Shown: in pieces, positions 11,684 through 22,915 of the stretch
Layout of the letters: the number at the start of each line of letters is the position of its first letter
Numbering within the stretch: the first letter of the stretch is position 1
DNA from: Plantago ovata
Taxonomy: Eukaryota > Streptophyta > Magnoliopsida > Lamiales > Plantaginaceae
Length of the DNA stretch: 64,000 bases
Reading direction: 5' to 3'
Assembly (NCBI GenBank): GCA_028274465.1
Contig: CM051457.1
Span: forward strand, 10,443,908-10,507,907
Notes under the pieces: model-generated
The model's database searches: none
What the model saw: only the letters and a program-made list of their open reading frames with translations
What the model was told of the DNA's origin: nothing
Position numbers and translations under genes: made by a program

Positions 11684-13312
11684 TCTATTAAAGGAGAATA
11701 TTAAACTTCCTCCATAAAAAAATTATTCTAGAGTAATAGGGTTGGGCTCGGACGGGTAATAGAGATTTTGGGTTTAGGATATGATGATTTATTAACATCC
11801 CAATCTCCCACAAGATAATTTTAACATTTTTTCTAACATTTTCTTCTATATTAAAATTTAAAACATTATTCATCATTATGTAATCGCAACCCAAATATAT
11901 ATATATTCTACAAAGGAGGAAGTTTTCATACTTCTTACTTCAACCACATGGCATTTTCAACTTCACTTTATGTCCATTTTGATTAATCGAATGTTTTTCA
12001 CATAGTAAAGTGTCTATTTCACAACAATTCCGAATATTAATTAATTGTGTTCGACATGTCTCTTTTGCAATACTTTATAAGAACACTAAATGCGTTCGAC
12101 AGGTCTATTCCACAATACTTTAGAATACTATTTGCATTTGGTTGGTCTCTTTCTCAATACCTAAGAACACCAACTGTATCCGACGAGTCTATTCACAATA
12201 CTGAAGAACACAATTATGTTCAGCGGGTCTATTCGATAATTCTTTGAATCACGAACTGTATTTGGGTTTATATCTCAAATTAAACTTCATACCACTAACC
12301 GTGATTGACGGGTATATTCCGCAATACATTATACCACTAATTGCGTTTGACGGGTCTATTTGGCACTACATTATAACACTAACTGCGGCCGGCGGTCCTA
12401 TTCACAATACTTTAGAACACTAATTGCATTTGACGGATCAATTCCGCAGTACTTTAGAACATTAATTGTGTTCGGTGGGTCTTTTCGATAATGCATTAAA
12501 CACAAACTTTAGAACACTAAATTCAGTTGGTGGATCTGTCCGCAATACTTAGAACACTATTTAAATATGTTCGACGGGTCTACTTCACAATACTTTGGAA
12601 CACTAACCGTGGCCGACGGATTTATGACACAATACTTTAGTACACTAATTGTGTTCGATAGGTCTATTGCACAGTACATTAGAACACTAAATTTATTCGC
12701 AATAGTTTAAAACATTAATTGCGTTTGACGGGTCTATTCTACAATGCTTGAACTACATCTGATGGGTATTCCGCAATACTTTAGACCACTAATTGCGGTT
12801 GACGGGGATATTCCACAATAGTTTAAAACACTACTTGCGTTTGACAGGCCTACAATACTTTAAAACATTAATTGTGTTCAACGGATCTATTCACTAATAC
12901 TTTAAAATACGAACTTTAGAACATTAGATGCGGCCAACAGCTCTATCTCGCAATACTCGAGATACGTTTGACGGGTTTATTCGCCAATACTTTAGAACAC
13001 TAACTGTGACCGACAGGTCTATTTCACAATATTTTAGAACACTAACTATTTTCTATTGGTCTGTTGCACAATATTAATTGCATTCGACGGGCCTATTCAC
13101 ATTACTTTAGAATATTAACCGCATTTGACATGTCTATTTGGCAATACTTGAACTATATTTGACGGGTATTCCGCAATACTTTAAAATACTAACCTCGGTT
13201 TACGACGCTATTCCATAATACTATAAAACAATAATTGCGTTGGAAACTCGACGGGTTATTATTATTTGTAAATTTACTATTTCCCGTCGAAACTCGACGG
13301 GTTATTTACTAG
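11684..13312 (+). mobile_element. Non-autonomous Helitron-like element
   Basis: The 5' end is A|TCTATTAAAGGAGAA at 11684. The 3' end has an 8-bp stem (CCCGTCGA at 13283-13290, TCGACGGG at 13294-13301, loop AAC), a 7-nt spacer, then CTAG ending at 13312, followed by T. The A|T insertion context, 5'-TC, subterminal hairpin and 3'-CTRR end are the diagnostic set for Helitrons, and there is no target duplication, as expected. The 1.6-kb body has no Rep/helicase frame. It is mostly occupied by a ~43-bp tandem repeat. An alternative 5' end at 10259 would make a nested element of about 3 kb. Confidence 0.78.
12000..13240. repeat. Degenerate minisatellite, ~43-bp unit
   Basis: A recurring unit of the form AGAACACTAATTGCGTTCGA, then CGGGTCTATTCCACAATACTTT. 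It is repeated about 25-30 times over roughly 1.2 kb with heavy substitution and length variation. The array lies inside the Helitron-like element and ends just before its 3' hairpin; many units contain GACGGGT, also part of that hairpin. Confidence 0.85.
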
Positions 13313-13727
13313 TTATTCTTATTACTAAAAGTTTCGTGTCCAAATCCACGAGATCTCAACGAAATTAAATGCTTAATTAGATTTCTACTTTTTCTAACTT
13401 TACTTACTTTGCCATTTCATTTCTTGTACAAATACATTTATAACAATCTCCTCTGTGAAAATATAAGAAATATACATTTAAGAAATTTATACACTATTTT
13501 GAAATTTCATAAACAAATAGAAACTCTAATGAATATATTTATGTGACGTATAAATTCCACCAGATTCTAAAATCCACTTGCATTAATTAGCAAAAATACA
13601 AATATTTCCTCAATAAATAGGGCTCTGGTCTTCATTCTTAAAGCACACTCGTCAATTCTCTTTACATTTTGTCACCCACATTTTCATACTATTAGTTTCT
13701 TTTTACTTTTTACATTCTTATATAATC

Positions 13728-14933
13728 ATGTTGAAGCCAACCAATATCGGAGGTTTAGTGGAGGCTGGTTCCAAAAAAAATCCCTCAAGCGGGAAGATGT
13801 CGTTCTATTATTTACAGCTAGCCCTCCGAGTCCTCGTAATTGCATTTACGCTGGCCGGGGCAGTGTTGACCACCACCAGCCGCGAGACTGTAATCGTGTT
13901 CAGGATGACTATGACTGCTACTTACGCCGACTCCACTTCTCTCAAGTAAATCGTAGAACTCTTTTTTTTTTTTTTTTTTTCTTATACTTAAATATTGGTG
14001 TGTTCTTTAATTGTTAATTTTTGTGGGGGCAAATGCAGGTACAAAGCTGTTGCGGATTCCATAGCTTGTGCACTATCTGTTCTGTCAGTGGTTCTTGTCA
14101 TTGCACTCAATGGTCCTAAACTCAATTCCCGCAATTACTTCTATTTGCTTTTGACTGATTTGGTAATTTTACTTTCACCTCTCCCATACTATTCTTTTTG
14201 TTTACAATGTTCTTTTTAAGTAGGCCAATGAATTGATAATGGCAGAGCATAAATTATTAAATTGTTGTTATTAAAAATTTATGATGATGTACTAAAATGT
14301 TTTTTCTATTGGCCTTACCGGAGATATTGTTATTTTCAATGATTTGTTGTTGTTTGTTCTTACTCCTAGTTGATATTTTTGCAGAAAATAGAAGAGTTGC
14401 TTGTTCCATTAGTCAAGCCTCATTGATGAACAATTACTCACAATTACTATAGTGAATGGGTTCCTTTTTTATTCCTTGTGCCAACTAGTTTGAGTAGTTT
14501 CCCCTTGAAGCAAAGTTGTTAGATTGTTGTACTTAACTATTCCTACTAATTTATTGCATTCCCATAGTCGCACTAAATGGCAAATATATCTCCACTTTTC
14601 GCCCACTCAACATTTCAAATTTTATTTCTCAGTTATGAAAACTTCATCTTTTAAATTCTGATTTGATTCGACAAAAAATTTATTCCGGACTCTGCCTCTG
14701 TTCGACAGGTGAGTCAGATTGTGTTGCTATCAGGATGTGCAGCAGCGACGGCTGTAGGGTACGTGGCAAAATTCGGTCAGAAACAATCAGGGTGGGGCGC
14801 GATATGTGACCATGTAGCCAAGTTCTGCAACAAACTTGCTGCGTCGATTGGGGTATCTTACTTGGCTGTAATAATTTTGGTGGCTCTCATTGTCATGTCT
14901 GGTTGCAAGCTCAAGTCGGTGACAAGTTCCTAA
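13728..14933 (+). CDS. CASP-like membrane protein (CASPL family)
   Basis: Three exons: 13728-13945, 14039-14162 and 14709-14933, total 567 nt, 188 aa. Phases fit (AA|G, then 0). The cytosolic N-terminus ends in GKMS. It is followed by four predicted membrane helices: YYLQLALRVLVIAFTLAGAVL with the family's helix-1 Arg; AVADSIACALSVLSVVLVIAL; QIVLLSGCAAATAVGYVA with the LLTDL Asp just before it; and IGVSYLAVIILVALIVMSGC. This is the MARVEL/DUF588 layout of Casparian-strip membrane protein-like proteins. Family members form plasma-membrane scaffolds; CASPs themselves guide lignin deposition in the endodermis. Small conserved Cys in the second loop and length fit subfamily 1, probably 1F, but this is inference. 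The third exon begins at the acceptor CGACAG before GTGAGTCAG. Confidence 0.88.
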
Positions 14934-15154
14934 GAGGCTTTCAACTGCTTATTTGGAGAGGTCATGGAGCATTCTAGCGATTGTGGTGTAATAAGTTATT
15001 TTATGCCTTGCCAATGGCAACAAATTAAAGCAATTTCGATTTTATTTTGTTTCTTTTTTGTTTTTAATTTTAATATCTAAGTGTATTTTACCTTTTCTTT
15101 TCAGTTTTAATATCTAAGTACATTGTTTTCATACTTGCTCGGGGTAAACATTGT

Positions 15155-16074
15155 TGTTGTTGGGAATTTTATGGAAACGAATGAGCTTTTAATTAGTTTA
15201 ATGTATTGATCGAATAGGCCCAACACGCTGAAAACGAGTTTTCCATCGTGTATCTCCGTTTGTTGAAACGGATGTGACTAGACGCGTTAAGTCACTAAAA
15301 TTCCTTATGGTGTAAGAGTGATTAATGCGCGTAGTGTGTTGATCAATACATGAATGAGTTAAGTCATTCAAACACACGTGGATGAGTTTCCATTGTGATA
15401 AATTCCATGAGAAATGAGCAAACGTGTAGCGAAATGTACGAAAGTGGACTTGAAAATCCAAATTTGGAAGAAGGAAAATCTTATAGCATCGAAGGTACCT
15501 CGATGTAGCACATACATTAGTAAGCTAGCTAAGGATCGATGTAGCAAGAAAGATTTCTAGCTCTGTGGAGAGCTTCGATGCAGCGAAATAATTGTTGTAG
15601 CGATACAAACAGGTAATGTACATGTTCAGTTCTTGGCAGATTTTCAAGTGGTTTTCATGAAATGTTACAACCTTACAATTAATGTTACAATGTATGGGTG
15701 TTATCCATTCGACATGTGACTGTTGAGTGAAGGAATTTGTACATTATTGAGAGATTGTAACACTTGTGAAAGGTCATGAAAGAAGTTTAAATAGACGGTG
15801 AACCTCATTTCATCAACACACTTGCAAACACAAGGAAATACTTCTCCTTCCCCCTAGTGCTCTGGCCATACTCGACTACAGGAGTGCCACTTCATCGTTT
15901 CAGAGTAGTTTTATCACGGGGGACATTTTTTCGTGATTCTCTAAGCACCATGAGTGGGGATATTTGCATTAATTAAAGATAGATAGTCCAACTATCGATT
16001 CTACTTGCAATTTTCTATTGTTTGTCACCATGATAAGAGTTGCTTGGAAACATGATATTATGTATCCAACAACA
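15155..16074 (+). mobile_element. Solo-LTR-like repeat, copy 1
   Basis: Bounded by TGTTGTTGGG at 15155 and CCAACAACA ending at 16074, i.e. 5'-TG..CA-3' with inverted ends as in LTRs. The inside matches, in reverse orientation, the repeat at 62235-63227. Shared blocks include GACGCGTTAAGTCACTAAAA, GTGTTGATCAATAC, CAACACACTTGCAAAC and AGAGTAGTTTTATC. No gag/pol sequence is adjacent, so a solo LTR is the simplest reading. A clean 5-bp target duplication was not found. Confidence 0.6.
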
Positions 16075-16656
16075 AGCTTAGTCATGTGGCATGCAAATGA
16101 ACGATTTATAGTTGAATCGACATTTTGAGAAGTTTACTTTATAAAGTCAATTATTGTTATGTATTGATAACATATGTTTTTTTACAAGTTAATTTGTTTC
16201 TACGTAATATTTATCGATAATTATCTCCTACTAGTTAATAACTAGAATAATGCTAGTAGTACAAAAACTAATTATAGAGGTAGCAAAGCAATAATCAATC
16301 AATTAAAATGAACATTTGCAAAAACTATCTAAATTGCGTGAGATGTACTCTCCCAGTCACAAAACAGTTATACCATTTCGACTTTTTTGGGTTAAATTTT
16401 TATGATTTTGACTATAAATTACTTTAAAGTATAATTGTACAATACTTAACTAAAATTTTGGATGTAAAAGTTTATAATATACTATAATTTTCATAAGTAA
16501 TTTATTAATTATAATTTAAAATTAATTTATAATTAAATTTAAAAATTATTAATTAATAAAATATTAAAATATTGAGAAACTCTGAGAACAAATCAATCAA
16601 CGGTCCTCGTTTCTCTCCCTGAAATCGACGGACGAAACAAATCTCCTGATTCCCCT
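16075..16656. other. Intergenic region upstream of the RNA-binding protein gene
   Basis: AT-rich sequence. A lone sequence resembling a Stowaway end (TACTCTCCCAGTCAC) near 16348 has no convincing partner. No gene is seen. Confidence 0.4.
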
Positions 16657-16749
16657 TATAAAATCCCAATTCTTTCACTCATAAACCCTACTTCTTCATT
16701 TTGTATCTCTCTAGGGTTTAAGAGAGAAAAGGAAAACCGCCTTCGCAAG
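16657..16749 (+). promoter_or_regulatory. Core promoter and 5' leader of the glycine-rich RNA-binding protein gene
   Basis: TATAAAAT lies at 16657-16664. Downstream are AAACCCTA (telo-box-like) and TCTCTAGGGTTT, motifs common at genes for RNA-binding and ribosomal proteins. The leader exon ends CGCAAG at 16749 before GTAAAT, and an untranslated intron runs to the acceptor TCTAG at 17284, just two bases before the ATG. Confidence 0.6.
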
Positions 16750-17286
16750 GTAAATTCTTTCTACTCTGCTGTTCGATCTGTTTCTGATGTGGTTTATTAT
16801 TAGTCTGCTTTTCGTTTTTAATTTGCTACGCGATCTGTTATTTCTTATTGAAAGATGGTTGAAACTTCAATGTTCGCATATTATGGTTAAATTGACGATT
16901 TTTCTGCATTTCTTGCGTATACGGATGTGTTAAGGAGTTCCTAGTGTGATGCTATAATATGTTTATATATTTGTAAGCCTGTAATGATTCTTTGGCTTTG
17001 ATTGAATTTTGCTGGTTGTTTGCAAGGGCTTTTTCAAAATAGATTATTGCTTTCTGTGGCAGAAAATAAGTGTTTGCGTAAATCAGCTTATGTTATTGAC
17101 CAACATAAAAAAGCATTTAGGATGAGTGTCAGTGTCATTAGTGTAAAGCTGCTCCCTGTGTAATTAGAAGCATTTGCAAACAGGCACTTACTGTTTTCTA
17201 CTCTTGTTTTAAATTTGTGTTGAGGGAACCTTAGGCTGATGACTCATGCAAGTGTTTGATGTTCTGTCTGTTTTGGTTGTCTAGCA

Positions 17287-18658
17287 ATGGCGTTCTTGAG
17301 AAAAGCTGGTCAGATTTTGGGTAATACTTTCAACAATCAAATGAGCCACCAAGTTTCCCTGTCCAAATCATCCCTTTATCAGGCGATTCGATGCATGTCA
17401 TCTTCCAAGGTCTTCGTTGGAGGTTTGGCACTTTTTCATATGTCAACCTATAAAATGGAAAATGTAATTGTTGCATCAAATTGATGGTTGTATTATATCT
17501 TGTATTATTTATTTTTTTAAATTACAGGGATATCATACAGTACTGATGACAGGAGTCTGGAAGAAGCTTTCAGTAAATACGGTGATGTTGCTGAAGGTAT
17601 ATTGGGCATTTCTTGTGTTCCTGACTGGGTTTTCTACTGCACAACAAAACAAAGTTGACTATCTTGTTAAATTTGCCATTCATCTGTTATGAGTTATGAC
17701 ATGTAGCATTTTCCATGAAATTTGAGTAGATTTCCTTGAATATATATGGGTATGGGCCGTATGGCATGTTTTAGCTTATCTGCTTCGCTGTGCTATCATA
17801 GTGGGATGTATGCATACAGAAATCAATCATGACTTTCTTACTGTGATTACACAGTTTTCAAGCTCATTTTCTTGACCGTAATTGCTCTCTTACACGTTTA
17901 GTCTGCAAGGCACTAAATGACATTAGGTAGTCTATAACTCTTCTGGTCTTCACATTTCTGCAAGTAAATCTTTGACTTGGCCCATCTGAGTTATATGATT
18001 GTGTTGCATCCTTTACACTTTAAAGTAGTATAGTTATTTTGGGGCGGCCTTTTTCACTTTCCAATGCTGATAAACATATCTTTGCTTCTTGCAGCAAGGG
18101 TAATTATGGACCGAGAAACTGGTAGGTCCAAAGGATTTGGCTTTGTCACATATGCTTCCGAGGAGTCGGCATCTGCTGCTATCCAGGCCTTGGATCAACA
18201 GGTTTGTTGTTTATATAATGTTATAATTCTTTTTTACTCCATTCATTAAGTTGCACAGCAGCCCAATTATCTTGGAGTAAAATTTTCATGCCTTGATTTG
18301 TTGTATTGAAACACTGGCTAATAAGAATGATGTTTCGAAATGTTTTCATCAGGATCTTCATGGTCGGACAGTCAGGGTGAGTTACGCTAATGATAGGTCA
18401 AGGGGCTTTGGTGGTGGTGGTGGTGGTGGATATGGCGGTGGCGGCTATGGGGGAGGCGGCGGATATGGAGGTGGGGGTGGTGGCTATGGAGGTGGTGGCT
18501 ATGGTGGTAGGGGTGGTGGCTATGGCGGTGGTGGCGGTTATGGTGGCAGAGGTGGCAGTGGAGACAATTATGCAGACAACAGCACATCTGCTGGAGGTGC
18601 TGGTGAAGGTTTTGGAAACCAAGATGACAATGATAACTTTGCTGAGAGAAGGGGTTAA
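17287..18658 (+). CDS. Glycine-rich RNA-binding protein, mitochondrial type
   Basis: Four coding exons: 17287-17422, 17528-17596, 18095-18201 and 18353-18658, total 618 nt, 205 aa. Residues 1 to about 37 (MAFLRKAGQILGNTF.., basic, no acidic residues, ending AIRCMSSS) look like a mitochondrial presequence. One RRM spans about 41-120, with RNP2 (VFVGGI) and RNP1 (KGFGFVTY) intact. A long Gly/Tyr-rich tail of GGYGG-type repeats follows, then a short acidic end. Plant GR-RBPs of this class bind RNA in mitochondria, take part in cold and stress responses, and some act in C-to-U editing (ORRM relatives); this is family knowledge. The ATG follows a leader intron. Antisense frames across the Gly-rich repeat are by-products of its GC-skewed codons. 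Confidence 0.93.
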
Positions 18659-19559
18659 TGGAGCAGCTGGGGGAATTTCAATCTGGCCGATTGTTTTGGT
18701 CGGCAGATGATGGGTGCTGGGGATTATCAATCTGGCCATTTGCTTTGGTGGGGAGTTGAGGGGTGGCTGTGTGTGGTTAACTCGTTCTAGTAGTAACATG
18801 TTTTTTATTGTCTTGTTAGATTGAAGTTTGTAGAAACTCTTATTGATAAAATTGTTTCCTGTTACGGTTGCTGGCCTTGTGGAATGCTTTCTATGTCTGG
18901 TAACTGAATTTATTCACTTGATGGGTGCATAATGAAGTAGTAGTTATTTTCTGGTTTTTTAGATTCTCTGGCAGGTTCGATTCAACTGAGATACTTACCT
19001 CATCGGTACCGTTCAAGTATAAAACGGTGTGTGTCACGTAATATCTATGGATCCTCTTTGAAAACCTCTAACGAGAACAACGAACTATAGCAGTAACTCA
19101 CTTTTCCAAAGTTATATATATATATCAGAGGACACCTGGTGTATTTGGATTTAACCTTGTTCATGTGATTCTCTGACTTTTTTATCCTAGAAAAAAAAGT
19201 GATTGTGTGAATTTTTTCACTTTTTTGCACAATTGTGAATAGTAATTAATCACATAATTAAGTTTAGACCCAAACACTGCACTTGTTTGATTGGCAAGAA
19301 GAAAACACTCTGCACTTGTTTGATTGCCAAGAAGAAAAAAAGAGAAGTAAACAAGTTAATGTTATCATAGATCAACAAAATTTATATTTGAAAATTATAC
19401 AAAATGAAAAATAAAAAGCTTCAATAGAAGCTTGGAGCTTGAATGGAGCTGTAATAAGCTATGATAAGAGGCAAGAGCTTACTGGCTCGGGTTCCGCAAT
19501 TATTTTGGTATTCGGACGAGCTATAAAAGAAAGACTAAAATAAATAAATAAAAGATAAA
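18659..19559. other. 3' flank of RNA-binding protein gene; no gene seen
   Basis: Contains the 3' UTR, with a short repeat: CAATCTGGCCGATTGTTTTGG is nearly repeated about 55 bp later. AT-rich DNA follows, including a local duplication of CTGCACTTGTTTGATTG near 19280 and 19311. No coding frame is supported. Confidence 0.45.
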
Positions 19560-19578
19560 CATAAGGCATTGTTTTGTT
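19560..19578. repeat. Target-site duplication, left copy
   Basis: CATAAGGCATTGTTTTGTT, 19 bp, identical to 22897-22915. It marks the 3' side of the minus-strand LINE. Confidence 0.88.
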
Positions 19579-22500
19579 TTGTTTTAACACACCAAAAAAT
19601 TCATTCATCAACATAGAGGAGGTACAGCTGTTTCAGTATCCCGATACGATACAACTTTGGGATACGTCTTATTACAATCATTTTGCAGATACAAAACTAA
19701 CCAAGACGGACACAAATCCCACACATGAACACTATTCGTAACCGGATAGTCATTCATCTGAGAAGCTACAATCTTGGTATCAGCTATACAGACAGCCCCG
19801 CTGCCGATCTTCGACAAAATATTTGCGGCACTATTACTTTGACGATATATACAAATCAACTGCCAGTCCTCTATTTGATTTAGTAGCTGCCTAATCTGAG
19901 TCAGAATCCGACGATGCTGCCACGCCGTCTCCATTGACCTGTTCACACAACCAACCACATAGGTAGAGTCAGATTGTATCTCAACAGATTGGATATTCAA
20001 CTGTACAGTGAAAAGTAAACCATAGAAAAGACCATAGAATTCTGCCATATTATTATCCGTAACTCCAATAAAGGCAGAAGATGCACGCAAAAATTTACCC
20101 TGTCTATCTCTAAGTATGGATCCACAACCTGCCTTACCTGGGTTGTTCAACGCCGACCCATCAAAATTTAAAACATAAGAACAACTAGTGGAAGGACACC
20201 ATTTACACATTACTATATGTTGCTTAGGCACAATCTTTGATGGAAAGCAAAGTCTACATTTCTTAACCAACAACAGAATCCGAAAATATAAATCCCTGCA
20301 ACTTACCTTTTCTCCCCTGAAAATAAAGTTATTTCTACTAGCCCATATAACATAAGCTAGTACAATTAACAAAATATGTTTGTCCTCATTAATGGAAAAC
20401 ATAGTGAAGACCTGTAGCACATTACAATGTTCCCACATGACCACTGAGGTGGTGTGAATAGCTCCCTAAGTTCTTTAAACACATCAAAAAAAGCAAATAA
20501 GTGTAAGAAATTTTCTTCTCTCTTGTTGCATAACTGACACACAGGTGAAACTGGCATATGAGTAGCAACCAAGTTAACTGCAGTTGGTAATTTATCATGT
20601 ATAACTTGCCACCAAAACGATTTAATTCTAGGTAACACATGAAGTTTCCACAACTTTGACCAAATCCAAACAGGCAATTACAAATCACGAGTAATGAGAG
20701 ATTTATATGCAAATTTTATTGTAAATTTTCCTGAAGATTCCCAAGGCCAGACAATACAATCCTGAGAATTCAAATCAAGAGGAATGACCAAAATCTGCAA
20801 CACTATGTCCCTAGGTAAAACTTGTAACAACTTACTAACATTCCAGCAACCATTTACAATATAATCTGCAACTTTCTCTGTGCTACAAAACTCATGATTT
20901 GTGTAACGTGATAACTGAGTCTTACCCACCCAAACATCTGACCAAAAATTAATAGTGGAGCCATTACCTACCTGCCAAGAAACATACAACTTAAACAAAT
21001 CCCTATGTCTAATAATGGTTTTCCAAAAGAAACTACTATTGTTAGCAAAATGAGCATCCCAAAAGGAAATATGTGAAAAATACTTCTGTTTATAAAACTC
21101 AGCCCACAAGGTATCAGGCTCATTAACTAGCTTCCAAACCAACTTCAATTGGAAGGCTTGACACATTACATCTAAATTTTTAATACCAAGGCCTCCATGA
21201 ATCTTAGGTAGACAAACCTGAGACCATTTGACCCTAGCCCTACTTTTAGAATGCTTTGACCCCCTCCAAAGAATTTTTTTATTTATTTTATTAAGGAAAA
21301 ACATCACAGATCCAGGAAATTTAGTTACTTGCATGGTATAAGTTGGTATTGCATTTGAAACAGATTGAATAAGGGTGGTTCTACCTGCAAAAGAGAGATA
21401 CCTATTATACCAAGTATCAATTCTATGTAAAGTTTTTTCCAAAATACTATTAAAGAAGTCTCTCTTTTGTTTTCCTAACAATAAAGGGATACCAAGATAC
21501 TTATCATATCTTTTATTTGACCTTACACCTAAATAATGTTTAATATAGTACTTGAGTCCAAAATGAGTATTTGGTGAAAAAAATATCCTAGAGTTGGACC
21601 AACAAATAGACTGACCTGAAGCATGTCTATAATCATTGAAAACTGATTAAAGAGCAATGATAGATTTGGCATTTGATTTGCAAAAAACCAAGCAATCATC
21701 TGCAAAACAGATGATTGGTAAAGGAGTAGTACCTCTAGCATGAACCAGGCCATCAATTTTATTTGCTGATATAAAGTTACTAATTTTGCAACTAACAACT
21801 CTTGGCATAGAATGAATATATAGGGAGACAAAGGGTCTCTTTGTCTAAGGCCTCTAGTTGGTTGCCAAGACTGAGAAGTTATACCATTTATTTTTACCAC
21901 AAAGGAGGGGGACTGAAGACAACATAAATTCTACTTATCACTACATCATTAAAATTAAAACTCTTAAGAGCTAATTTTAAAAAATCCCATTCCATTCGAT
22001 CGTAAGCTTTTTCAATATCCAGCTTTAGAGCTAAGTAATGAGTTTTAGACTTCCTTTTCAATCCCATAGTGTGCAACATTTCATGTGCCAACATTATATT
22101 ATCCCCCATGTCTACCTGATAAAAAACATTTTGTAGAGGAGACACTAATTTACCAAGCAAAGGACTCAGTCTATGAACAAATATTTTTGAAATTATTTTA
22201 AAAGCAACATCACACAGACTAATTGGGCGAAATTGCAGAACAGTTTGAGGATTACTCCCTTTAGGAATAACAACAATTTGGGTTTTATTGAGAGCAGAAT
22301 CTAATTCTCCTGTTGCAAGAAATTTTGAGACAAGCAGAAACACTTGTTCACCAACAATATCCCAGTGAGTTTGGAAAAAACTTGAATTTAATCCATCCGG
22401 ACCTGGTGATTTAAGAGGGCCAATAGAGCAAACAGCTTGCCAGACCTCCTCTTTTGTGACTGGTGCTAAAATACTATCATTATCATAATGCTCAAGCTGA

Positions 22501-22896
22501 GGTAATTGCAAATTCTGAAATAAAGATACATTCACCCCCATAGATTGACTCTGATTTTTAAAAAAGTTATAAAATTCATTACATATTTCTTGAGGGTGGT
22601 AACACCAATCCCCAGACTCTTTTTTTTTTGCACATAATTTCTTCTTCGTTTTGCAGAAGCTAAAGCGTGGAAGTATTTAGAATTTTGGTCAACACCCTTA
22701 ATCCATTCACATTTGGCTCGTTGAGCCCAGAATATGGCTTTTTGAATGAGTAAATCATTCATTGCAGCCCTTATTCTTTGCTCTTCCGGGCCAAAAACTG
22801 AAGGATTAGCAATAACATGATTTTCAATATTTTCTAACTTAAGTTGAAGTGCTGCCAATTCCTTATTAACAAAATGAAGATTCTGAAGTGGCTAAT
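19579..22896 (-). mobile_element. 5'-truncated LINE (L1-type with RNase H), decayed
   Basis: A 3.3-kb insertion between perfect 19-bp target duplications. Reading on the minus strand it starts inside the linker after the endonuclease, so ORF1 and the endonuclease are missing. It then has reverse transcriptase (SPGPDGL, RPISLCDVAFK, LALKLDIEKAYDRMEW, the FADD catalytic box at about 21700), a zf-RVT region and an RNase H domain. The 3' tail is (AAAAC)-like rather than a long poly(A). 5' truncation with a long target duplication is the mark of target-primed reverse transcription. Confidence 0.92.
19608..22858 (-). pseudogene. LINE ORF2 remnant (reverse transcriptase + RNase H), frameshifted
   Basis: The polyprotein is split over successive frames: 22858-22532, 22541-21894, 21900-21529 (here the FADD box lies in another frame), 21481-20678, 20677-20366 and 20444-19608. 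There are at least four frameshifts or stops. In the RNase H part, the first Asp (LNFDGS), Glu (MAEFYG) and second Asp (QSDST) remain, but the last acidic position is lost (SNSAANILSK). It cannot make a working protein. It is a shadow of a retrotransposon, not a host gene. Confidence 0.9.
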
Positions 22897-22915
22897 CATA
22901 AGGCATTGTTTTGTT
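22897..22915. repeat. Target-site duplication, right copy
   Basis: CATAAGGCATTGTTTTGTT, identical to 19560-19578. It marks the truncated 5' end of the LINE. Confidence 0.88.

Noticed and set aside
18387..18799. His-rich and Thr/Ala-rich frames on the minus strand at the RNA-binding protein gene
   Set aside because: They are antisense shadows of the Gly-rich repeat.
19608..20444. RNase H frame at 19.6 kb as a host ribonuclease gene
   Set aside because: It lies inside the target-duplication-bounded LINE, is continuous with RT fragments, and lacks the last catalytic acid.
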